This document shows positions 58,070-64,000 of a stretch of DNA of 64,000 nucleotides, piece by piece. Both the position numbers and the translations under genes were made by a program. How positions within the stretch are numbered: the stretch's first letter is position 1; the number at the start of each line of letters is the position of its first letter. Source of the DNA: Terriglobia bacterium (lineage in GTDB: Bacteria; Acidobacteriota; Vicinamibacteria; Vicinamibacterales; CAVVIG01); contig JAIQFX010000002.1 of NCBI GenBank assembly GCA_020073005.1, positions 1 to 64,000 on the forward strand, written 5' to 3'. Under the pieces are notes generated by a model, which was given only the letters and a program-made list of their open reading frames with translations, was not told the DNA's origin and ran no database searches.

Positions 58070-58334
58070 ACGTTTATCAACAACCAGATCGAAGCGATCA
58101 GGAGCAACGGCGCCGTCGTCGCGCCTGGCGCCCAGCGGCCGAGATACACGGAGCCCGCGAGGTGCCCGATCCCGTTGAGCAGCATGATCGCGGCGAACGG
58201 GTACGCGACGATGCGCGTGAAGAGGGCGCCGCGGTACGCGAGCGGCGCCAGCAGCAGAAGGACGATCACACGTGCGCCGCGAGCACCAGCGTGAGCGCGA
58301 CCCAGGCGTGTCCGAACGATCGCGGCTGCGTCAT
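58048..58334 (-). pseudogene. Frameshifted small membrane protein remnant
   Basis: Reading from ATG 58334 gives MTQPRSFGHAWVALTLVLAAHV then TGA. Reading from GTG 58269 gives a 73-residue part (IVLLLLAPLAYRG... GHLAGSVYLGRWAPG). The two halves meet at GTGTGATC, and deletion of one GT would join them into about 95 residues with two or three membrane helices. The C-terminal part resembles acidobacterial HXXEE-type membrane proteins, but the HxxEE centre is absent, so an internal deletion is also likely. Confidence 0.5.
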
Positions 58335-58341
58335 GGGCGTG

Positions 58342-58378
58342 AAAAACAAACGGGCCGGACGACGAAGCGCCCGGCCCG
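58342..58378 (-). terminator. Rho-independent terminator downstream of the DinB-like gene
   Basis: Minus-strand stem CGGGCCGG/CCGGCCCG with a 12-base loop followed by TTTGTTTTT. It sits two bases beyond the tandem repeat that follows the DinB-like stop. Its design nearly repeats in the terminator at 63685. Confidence 0.85.
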
Positions 58379-58380
58379 AC

Positions 58381-58410
58381 TCATGACTAACGACCAATGA
58401 CCAACGACTA
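58381..58410. repeat. 7-base tandem repeat flush with the DinB-like stop
   Basis: TCATGAC TAACGAC CAATGAC CAACGAC TA, period 7, on the plus strand. The last bases form the complement of the stop codon (58408-58410). The same unit family recurs at 63717. Confidence 0.85.
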
Positions 58411-58989
58411 TCCGCGGCCTCTCATGCCCCTGCCCATGTTCTCGGTCGACGGCGGGACGATGTTCTTCGAGCGGAGGTAGACGTAGGCGGTGCCGGCCAT
58501 CTCGTTGCCGTGCACGAGGACGCCGTAGAGCGCCGCCGCGCGCGTCACTTCGTTCATCCCCTGCTTGACCATCTCGGTCGCGTTCGCGTCGGTCACGCCG
58601 GCGAAGAGGTCGTCGCACAGCGCGAACGAATCCGCGAGCGCCTTGGTGATCTCCGCTTTCGTCTTCAGCTCGTTCTCGAGGTTCTTACCCTGCATCGGGT
58701 TCGGCACGCCCTTGAGGCTCGAGCACTGGCCGAACTGCGACTGCGCGATGTGCGCGATGGCGGCGCCGAACGTGCGCGCCTCGGGCGTCGAGCCGGGCTT
58801 GAAGTTGTAGTCGGCGTCTGGCATCTTCGCCGCGGCCGCCGTGAAGTTCGTCTTGAACGTGGCGTACCCGCGCTGCAGGCTGGTGGCGAGCCCGATCTTC
58901 TGGCCCTGCATCTGCCCTCCCTGCGCGAAAGCAAATCCGGCGGCGAGCATGAGAGCGACGGCCGACACGGCGAACGTAAAGCGCTTCAT
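58408..58989 (-). CDS. Secreted DinB-like protein
   Basis: 193 residues with a signal peptide (MKRFTFAVSAVALMLAAGFAFAQ). The mature helical part (LQRGYATFKTNFTAAAAKMPDADYNFKPG, then ARTFGAAIAHIAQSQFGQC and ALYGVLVHGNEMAGTAYVYLRSKNIVPPSTE) follows the DinB/YfiT four-helix layout. DinB His ligands are only partly present: a His in IAHIAQ and one in VHGNEM. An SD-like GGAGTCTCAG precedes ATG 58989. Function unknown; exported DinB proteins are common in Acidobacteriota. Confidence 0.82.
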   Translation of the reverse strand: MKRFTFAVSAVALMLAAGFAFAQGGQMQGQKIGLATSLQRGYATFKTNFTAAAAKMPDADYNFKPGSTPEARTFGAAIAHIAQSQFGQCSSLKGVPNPMQGKNLENELKTKAEITKALADSFALCDDLFAGVTDANATEMVKQGMNEVTRAAALYGVLVHGNEMAGTAYVYLRSKNIVPPSTENMGRGMRGRG

Positions 58990-59082
58990 CTGAGACTCCT
59001 TGAAGAGGACCAACTGCAGCCGGGAATTATACTCCCTTGACCCTCACGCTACGTCAGGCCCGAGGACACCCCAGTGGACGAA

Positions 59083-59114
59083 TTGGGTAGTTGGGTAATT
59101 GGGTAGTTGGGTAA
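59083..59114. repeat. 8-base tandem repeat after an APC permease gene
   Basis: TTGGGTAG TTGGGTAA TTGGGTAG TTGGGTAA, four units of period 8, lying 8 bases beyond the permease stop. Confidence 0.85.
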
Positions 59115-59121
59115 TGGCGAT

Positions 59122-60471
59122 TCACACGCTCGGGGTTGCGTGCGCTGCTCGTGGCGTTGCTGGCCGCGGCCGCGCCGCAGCCCAGAGGTAGTACGCCGGC
59201 ACGCCGAGCGCGACCAGCGCGAGGCCGGCGGCGCTGTCGAGCGGTTCGGAGACGAGCCGGTTGACGACGATCGTCGCCGACGCGACGACGAAGATCGCCG
59301 GCACCCACGGGTAGCCCCACACGCGATACGCCGGCGCGTAGCCCGGCCGCTTGCGCAGCAGGAAGATCCCGCCGGCCATCATCGCGAAGAAGATCCACTC
59401 GGTGAAGATCACGCGCGTGAAGAGCTGCCGGTACGTGCCCGACCAGACGAGCACGGACGCCCAGACGGCCTGCAGCATGATCGCGCGGTGCGGCGTGTGG
59501 AAGCGCGGATGCGTCTCGCTCACCCACCGGAACAGCAGGCCGTCCTTCGCCATCGCGAAGTAGACGCGCGGCGCCGCGAGAATGCTGCCGGTCATCGCGC
59601 CGAACACCGAGAACATCACGAGTCCTGAAATCGCCGCTCCGCCCGGCGCGCCAAGGATCATCGTCGCCGCATCCGCGGCCACGCGCGTCGACTTCTCCAC
59701 GTGGGCGAGCGGCAGGATGTAGAAGTACACGGCGTTCAGCGCGACGTAGCACGCTGTGACGATGACGATGCCGAGCGCGAGCGCGCGGGGAATCGTCCGC
59801 TCGGGATTGATGGTCTCCTCGGCGGTGTACGTGACGACGTGCCAGCCGCCGAACGCGAAGAGTCCGGCGATGAGCGCGAGCAGAAAGTTCTGCGGCTGGA
59901 TCGCCGCTTCGGCGGCGCCCTGCTGAAAGTGCTCGGGCAGACGCGCGCCGACGGTGAAGCCGACGATCACGATCAGCCCGACGGCGAGCACCTTCCCGAT
60001 CGTGAAGGCGGTCTGCACCGTGCTGCTCCGCTTCACGCCGACGTAGTTCAGCGCCGAGATGCCGAGAATCGCGGACACGGCGACGGCGCGGATCCCGCGA
60101 TCGCCGAGCGGGACGAAGAACGCGGCATAGCGGCCGAAGACGGTCGCCATCGCGGCGATGATGCCCGAGTGCATCACCCAGAACATCGCCCAGCCCCACA
60201 GGAATCCGGCGACGGGCGAGTACGTTTCCTTCAGGAAGACGTAGACGCCGCCGGTCTTTGGAAACGCGGACGAGAGCTCGGCGCACGCGAGCGCGCCGAA
60301 GAGCGTGAGGACGCCGGAGACCGTCCACGCGAGGAGCACGGCCCAGATGCGCGGGACGTGCTCGGTCAGCTCCGACGCCTGGACGAAGACCGACGCGCCG
60401 AGAATCGTCCCCACGACGAGCGCGGTGGCATGGGGCAGACGAAGCGAGCGCGACAGGCCGGCATCAGCCAC
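59122..60471 (-). CDS. APC-family amino acid permease
   Basis: 449 residues, twelve hydrophobic helices. LPHATALVVGTILGASVFVQASELTEH is helix 1 in the LAT/APC group, LFAFGGWHVVTYTAEETINPERTIPRAL is helix 6 and its loop, and ILAAPRVYFAMAKDGLLFRW matches the paralogue at 53428. An Ala/Arg-Pro tail ends the protein. The substrate is unknown. Confidence 0.92.
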   Translation of the reverse strand: MADAGLSRSLRLPHATALVVGTILGASVFVQASELTEHVPRIWAVLLAWTVSGVLTLFGALACAELSSAFPKTGGVYVFLKETYSPVAGFLWGWAMFWVMHSGIIAAMATVFGRYAAFFVPLGDRGIRAVAVSAILGISALNYVGVKRSSTVQTAFTIGKVLAVGLIVIVGFTVGARLPEHFQQGAAEAAIQPQNFLLALIAGLFAFGGWHVVTYTAEETINPERTIPRALALGIVIVTACYVALNAVYFYILPLAHVEKSTRVAADAATMILGAPGGAAISGLVMFSVFGAMTGSILAAPRVYFAMAKDGLLFRWVSETHPRFHTPHRAIMLQAVWASVLVWSGTYRQLFTRVIFTEWIFFAMMAGGIFLLRKRPGYAPAYRVWGYPWVPAIFVVASATIVVNRLVSEPLDSAAGLALVALGVPAYYLWAAARPRPATPRAAHATPSV

Positions 60472-60502
60472 GGCGAGATGCTAGCAGAAGTGTGAAAGTC
60501 TG

Positions 60503-60530
60503 TGGCTGGTGGCTGGTGACTGGTGGCTGA
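60503..60530. repeat. 7-base tandem repeat between permease and amidohydrolase genes
   Basis: TGGCTGG TGGCTGG TGACTGG TGGCTGA, period 7. It lies in the leader of two divergent genes and shares its unit with the array at 36912. Confidence 0.85.
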
Positions 60531-60557
60531 CGGGCGCAGGCTGCGGAGCGCAGTAAA

Positions 60558-61574
60558 ATGCCCGCCATGAAGATCGACGTATTCAGCCACGTACTTCCGC
60601 CGCGCTACCTGGCGGAGCGCAACAAGCGCGCAGGCGAGCGGCTCTCGACGCAGTACGGCAAGTACTACCATGCCAATCCCGGCCTCACGGATCTCGACGT
60701 CCGCTTTCGCGCGATGGACAAATTCCCCGACGCCGTCCAGCTGCTGACGATCGCCGGCCCGAATCTCGAGAGCGTGCTCAAACCAAAGGATGCGGTGGAG
60801 TGCGCGAAGATCGCCAACGACGAGATGGCGGAGCTGGTCGCGAAGCATCCCGGCCGGTTCTGCGGCGCGTGCGCGAGTCTGCCGATGAACGACATCGACG
60901 CGGCACTGAAGGAAACCGACCGCGCGATCACGGATCTCCGTTTCCGCGGCGTCGAGATCTTCACCGATCACGACGGCCGGCCGGTCGACGCGCCCGAGAT
61001 CTTTCCGCTCTACGAGAAGATGGCGGCGTACAACCTGCCGATCCTGCTGCACCCGCGCCGGACGAACACGACCGCGGACTACGAAGGCGAGTCGACGTCG
61101 AAGTTTCTCATCTACACGAACTTCGGCTGGCCGTACGAAACGTCGATGGCGATGGCGCGTCTGGCGTTCGGCGGGCCGCTCGAGAAGTACCCGGCGCTGA
61201 AGATCGTCACGCATCATGCCGGCGGGATGATTCCCTACTTCCACAAGCGCGTGCAGTTCTCGTGGGACTTCAACGAGATGCGGATGGGCTACCGGTTCGA
61301 CGGCCACACGCTGACGAAGTCGCCGGTCGAGTATTACAAAATGTTCTACTGCGACACCGCGATCCAGGGGAACACGCCGGCACTGATGTGCGCCTACGAG
61401 TTCTTCGGCGGGGATCATATGGTGTTCGCGACCGACACGCCGTACGACAACCAGCTCGGCGAGCGCGTGATCCGCGAAACGATCGACGGCGTCGAGGCGA
61501 TGCCGATTGACGCGGCCGCGAAGAAGAAGATCTACGCCGACAACGCGCGCCGGTTGTTCCGGCTCCCAGTCTGA
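60558..61574 (+). CDS. Amidohydrolase-2 (ACMSD-like) family protein
   Basis: 338 residues, TIM-barrel metal-dependent family of aminocarboxymuconate-semialdehyde decarboxylase. It starts KIDVFSHVLPPRYLAER: the usual HxH has Phe for the first His. LPILLHPRRTN gives a His ligand, IVTHHAGGMIPYF a His pair, FATDTPYDNQLG the metal Asp. The missing first His suggests an altered metal site, as in other IDxFxH members. ATG 60558 or 60567 may be the start. It ends in a TGATG overlap with the next gene, so the two may form an operon. Reaction unknown. Confidence 0.88.
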   Translation: MPAMKIDVFSHVLPPRYLAERNKRAGERLSTQYGKYYHANPGLTDLDVRFRAMDKFPDAVQLLTIAGPNLESVLKPKDAVECAKIANDEMAELVAKHPGRFCGACASLPMNDIDAALKETDRAITDLRFRGVEIFTDHDGRPVDAPEIFPLYEKMAAYNLPILLHPRRTNTTADYEGESTSKFLIYTNFGWPYETSMAMARLAFGGPLEKYPALKIVTHHAGGMIPYFHKRVQFSWDFNEMRMGYRFDGHTLTKSPVEYYKMFYCDTAIQGNTPALMCAYEFFGGDHMVFATDTPYDNQLGERVIRETIDGVEAMPIDAAAKKKIYADNARRLFRLPV

Positions 61575-62830
61575 TGACGGCCAGCCCGAGCCGGCTCACA
61601 CGCGTGGCCTTCGGCCTCATCCCCGTGGCCGCCCTGCTCCTGTCTGCAGAGGCGGTCGTGCGGGTGAAGTATTTCGTGCAACACCACTACGAAACCGACT
61701 ACCTGACGACCCCGTTGTTGTTCCATGAATTCGGCACCGTCAGAGAGGACATCCGGAAGGTCCGCGGCGTCAGGGCGGAGACCACTCCCAAACCGTCATC
61801 GTCCTCGACGGCGGGCGCGAATGAAGCCGGCCCGGCGGCTGGCGGCGGAAGCGCCGCGCCGCAGGTCGGCGCCGGCGCCGCCGTCGAACCGATGGTCTTT
61901 CGCTGGCCGACGCCGTGCGTCAGCGGGCAGGTGTTCAGCGCCGAGCTGAACAGGCTGATGCCGAGGACCTGGGATGCCAATTGCTTCCGCGGCGATCGCG
62001 TGAGCCGGTCGAAGGAGGACGGCGAATTCCGGATCGTCTTCATCGGAGGCTCCACGGTGCAGGATTTCCAGTCCGACGACGAGATGATGACGGCGCAGTT
62101 CGGGAACGTCGTGAAGTCCGGCCGAACCGGGCGAGTCACGGTGCTGAACGCCGGCCGGAGCGGATTCAACAGCGCGAACATTCTCGAGGACTACACGAGC
62201 CGCGTCGGCGCGTTCCGGCCGGACGCGGTCCTCTACTACGAGGCGTGGAACGAACAGCCGCACGACCTCAAGCCGATGGCGAGAGCCGACGCAATGGTCC
62301 GCGCCTTCGGGAGCGCCGCGCACAAGGCCTTGCGCTACCGATCGATGCTCTACACCTATCTGATCGAGAAGTACGCCTTCCTGCAGGCCTCGAAGACCAA
62401 CTTCTTCAGGCTCGACGCGACGCAGGTGCGGCGGCCCTTTGCAGCGCTCGCGCAGACCGCGCGCGGCCAGGACGCCCGATTCGTGTTCGTGACGCAGGTG
62501 GTCAACTTTCCGCGGATGTGGAAGGGCGTCGACACGTACGATTACGAGGCGGTCGATCGCCTGCTCGTCCGCATGCAGGCGGACCCGCAATACGACTACG
62601 ACGTCCAGGAAATCAGCGCGCTGAACCAGCGTCTGACCGTGGCCTACACCGTCGCCTTGTGCCGCGAACTGGACGTGCCGGTCATCAACATCCTCGAGGC
62701 GGTGGAGGGCCTCGGCGCCGCGCAGCGCGCGGAGATGTTCATGGATCTGGGACATCTCACGGCCAAGGGCGATCGGATCGTCGGGAAGCTCATCGCCGAC
62801 GAATTCCTGGCCTTGCCGTCGCCGCGCTGA
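61574..62830 (+). CDS. SGNH-hydrolase-like membrane-anchored protein
   Basis: 418 residues. The N-terminus (RVAFGLIPVAALLLSAEAVVRVKYF) is a signal-anchor. A low-complexity Ala/Gly/Ser/Pro linker (about 78-108) follows. RIVFIGGSTVQDFQSDDEMM is block I with GGST in place of GDS. VLYYEAWNEQPHDL carries Asn, and the C-terminal MDLGHLTAKGDRIVGKLI supplies Asp/His. Related to the proteins at 13536 and 38665. The ATG shares one base with the amidohydrolase stop. Confidence 0.82.
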   Translation: MTASPSRLTRVAFGLIPVAALLLSAEAVVRVKYFVQHHYETDYLTTPLLFHEFGTVREDIRKVRGVRAETTPKPSSSSTAGANEAGPAAGGGSAAPQVGAGAAVEPMVFRWPTPCVSGQVFSAELNRLMPRTWDANCFRGDRVSRSKEDGEFRIVFIGGSTVQDFQSDDEMMTAQFGNVVKSGRTGRVTVLNAGRSGFNSANILEDYTSRVGAFRPDAVLYYEAWNEQPHDLKPMARADAMVRAFGSAAHKALRYRSMLYTYLIEKYAFLQASKTNFFRLDATQVRRPFAALAQTARGQDARFVFVTQVVNFPRMWKGVDTYDYEAVDRLLVRMQADPQYDYDVQEISALNQRLTVAYTVALCRELDVPVINILEAVEGLGAAQRAEMFMDLGHLTAKGDRIVGKLIADEFLALPSPR

Positions 62831-62837
62831 CGCGGCG

Positions 62838-63003
62838 CCTACGGCGCCCAGGCTTCGCGCGCGACGCGTGCGTCGTAGCTCTCGCCGTAGATCGACGGCA
62901 CCTTCGCGCCCATCGGACGGAGGTACATCGACAGCTGTCCGCGGTGATGGATCGAATGGTTCAACCCGAGTGACGCGTAGATGACCGCGGGGAACTGGAA
63001 GCG
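62838..63003 (-). pseudogene. C-terminal fragment of a DinB-family protein
   Basis: Minus-strand reading from about 63003 gives RFQFPAVIYASLGLNHSIHHRGQLSMYLRPMGAKVPSIYGESYD and ends EAWAP with TAG. NHSIHHRGQLSMYLR is the C-terminal metal-binding helix of DinB proteins. The 5' three quarters is missing; the reading runs into a repeat at 63001-63085. Confidence 0.75.
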
Positions 63004-63085
63004 CGAGGCTTTAGCCGAGCGTTTTCCCGCGACAGCGGTATCGCTCGCGGCGCCGCCATTCGGGCGCCGGGAAAGCGCGCTCCGG
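63001..63085. repeat. Inverted-repeat element at the junction of two gene fragments
   Basis: Contains GGCTTTAGCC (63007-63016) and imperfect long arms around AGCGTTTTCCCG and CGGGAAAGCGCGCT with a GC-rich centre. It translates as RENARLKPRASS, a peptide pattern I recall from Acidobacteriota repeat inserts. It separates two truncated genes. Confidence 0.65.
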
Positions 63086-63674
63086 GCTCCTGCTCAAGGA
63101 CCAGATGAATGAATTCTTCGCACTGCACGGGCACGCTTGCATCGAGTAGCGGGGCCGCGAAGGCGTCGCGATATCGCCTGTACGCATGATCGAGATCTCC
63201 CTCGTACGCACAGAGAAAGGCCTCGCCATACCGCCACGACCCGTCGTCGATATGTCTGCAGGCGTCATACTCTCTCCGCGCTTGGACCACGTCGCGGCGT
63301 AAGACCGTAGATGACGAAGTGGCAGTTCGTCTTGGCAGCCAGCCAGGAGACTTGGCCCTCTACGAACCGGCGGGCTAGTCGCGCGTCGAACTCCACAAAA
63401 TGAAACGTGTGCCTGAGTCTCTCTGAACCTTGGACAAGTTCGCGGAGCCGTGCCACAAAATACGCGGCAATGCCGTGAACCACCAGAGGCCTACGACAAC
63501 CGCCATCGAGGCAACGAAGAGAATCCACTGTCCAGTCGAAATCTTCGACAAATCAACGGACGTAAAAAGCCAAATCAGGAGGGCTGCAACAGTAGCGAGG
63601 ACCAGCAGGAGACCTTTCTTGGTACTCCATTGCGCCTCGACATCGGCGAACAGCTTTGCCAGGTCTTGTGCCAT
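63086..63674 (-). pseudogene. Frameshifted remnant of a one-helix-anchored protein
   Basis: Three reading frames succeed each other: MAQDLAKLFADVEAQWSTKKG with a two-helix hydrophobic part (LLLVLATVAALLIWLF, GQWILFVASMAVVVGLWWF) from ATG 63674; then YFVARLRELVQGSERLRHTFHFVEF to HFVIYGL; then REYDACRHIDDGSWRYGEAFLCAYEGD to FIHLVLEQEP. Each joins smoothly to the next if one or two bases are added or lost. The 5' part is less GC-rich than the surroundings. No function can be assigned. Confidence 0.65.
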
Positions 63675-63684
63675 GAGATTAATG

Positions 63685-63716
63685 AAAAAGGGCCGGACGC
63701 TGACGCGCCCGGCCCT
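63685..63716 (-). terminator. Rho-independent terminator of the ribonucleotide reductase gene
   Basis: Minus-strand stem AGGGCCGG/CCGGCCCT followed by TTTTT. It lies directly after the tandem repeat that follows the nrdJ stop. Its stem core (GGGCCGG) is the same as that of the terminator at 58342. Confidence 0.88.
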
Positions 63717-63757
63717 GACTAACGACTAAAGACCAACGACTAACGACTAACGACTAC
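63717..63757. repeat. 7-base tandem repeat between the nrdJ stop and its terminator
   Basis: Plus-strand GACTAAC GACTAAA GACCAAC GACTAAC GACTAAC GACTACT, period 7. It begins where the terminator stem ends and finishes at the nrdJ stop codon. Confidence 0.88.
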
Positions 63758-64000
63758 TTAGGCGCAACCCGACGTATTCCCGCAGTTCACGCACTTGTAG
63801 CACGCGCCGCTGCGGATCATGATCGCGCCGCAGGTCGAGCACGGCGGCGCGTCTTCCTGATTCTGAATCGTCGAATGCGGGTTCGCGTCGGTCGGCCTGA
63901 CCGCCGAAGCTGCCTGCTCAGATGCGGCAGCGGAGGCGGACGCAGGGCCGGCCGCGGAGGCGGTGGGCGTCAGCGTGTGCCCGTGCCCGTGCTCGTCCAG
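63758..64000 (-). CDS. nrdJ: C-terminus of adenosylcobalamin-dependent ribonucleotide reductase (partial)
   Basis: The last 80 codons are visible, ending CVNCGNTSGCA with TAA at 63758. CSTCGAIMIRSGACYKCVNCG is the zinc-ribbon/redox tail of class II (B12-dependent) ribonucleotide reductases, whose cysteines re-reduce the active site. An Ala/Ser/Gln-rich linker and a His/Gly stretch (DEHGHGHTLTPTAS) precede it. The catalytic barrel lies beyond the window. The enzyme makes deoxyribonucleotides without oxygen dependence. Confidence 0.85.
   Translation of the reverse strand: MDEHGHGHTLTPTASAAGPASASAAASEQAASAVRPTDANPHSTIQNQEDAPPCSTCGAIMIRSGACYKCVNCGNTSGCA

Overview
This is a GC-rich bacterial chromosome segment. 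The sequence does not name the organism. Clade-typical in-gene palindromes, 7-base tandem arrays at gene ends and a tig-clpP-clpX-lon-engB-rho order make a soil Acidobacteriota (Vicinamibacteria-like) the best guess. That taxonomic call is inference.

Region 1 (1-36898, all minus strand) is a very large polysaccharide locus. It reads leftward from a promoter near 37040, through an NtrC-like regulator with lost key motifs and an OPX outer-membrane export protein, and runs off the left edge. About 31 genes are packed with 1-14 base gaps or NTGA/TGATG stop-start overlaps. They include a phosphoglycosyl transferase for initiation, ten glycosyltransferase genes (one a double GT), a Wzm/Wzt ABC exporter and a Wzy-like polytopic protein. 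Decoration genes encode a carbamoyltransferase, acyltransferase, SGNH hydrolase, TylF-type O-methyltransferase, two other methyltransferases, a polysaccharide deacetylase, a GDP-fucose synthase-like epimerase and a UDP-galactopyranose mutase-like flavoprotein. Two asparagine-synthetase homologues and a lasso-peptide-type B2 protease add a RiPP-like flavour at the left end.

Region 2 (37000-39800) holds a divergent DNA adenine methylase, a small zinc-ribbon protein, tRNA-Leu(UAG) and a membrane-anchored SGNH hydrolase. Region 3 (39800-48900, plus strand) is housekeeping: trigger factor, ClpP, ClpX, Lon, EngB (apparently starting at CTG), Rho, an aldo/keto reductase and ribosomal protein L31. 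Region 4 (48775-52742, minus) is a MrfA-MrfB (YprA-YprB) DNA-repair helicase/nuclease pair. Region 5 (52797-62830) is general metabolism and transport: two APC permeases, a dicarboxylate symporter, an SDR, an alpha/beta hydrolase, a DinB-like secreted protein, an ACMSD-like amidohydrolase and an SGNH-like protein. Region 6 (62838-64000) contains two gene remnants joined by a repeat, then the C-terminus of a B12-dependent ribonucleotide reductase.

The most striking signal is not a gene. Short palindromic elements (arms GGGGACGGG[AGTCGG or TCTCGG], about 42-44 bp) are free of stop codons in every frame and sit in-frame inside conserved genes: once in tig, once in the aldo/keto reductase and at seven places in mrfA, two of them nested. 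Other repeat families are inserted in engB, mrfB and the alpha/beta hydrolase. Separately, about ten degenerate tandem arrays of period 7 (one of period 8), each with a different unit, sit exactly at gene boundaries, often flush with a stop codon, and twice form a composite with a nearly identical terminator hairpin.
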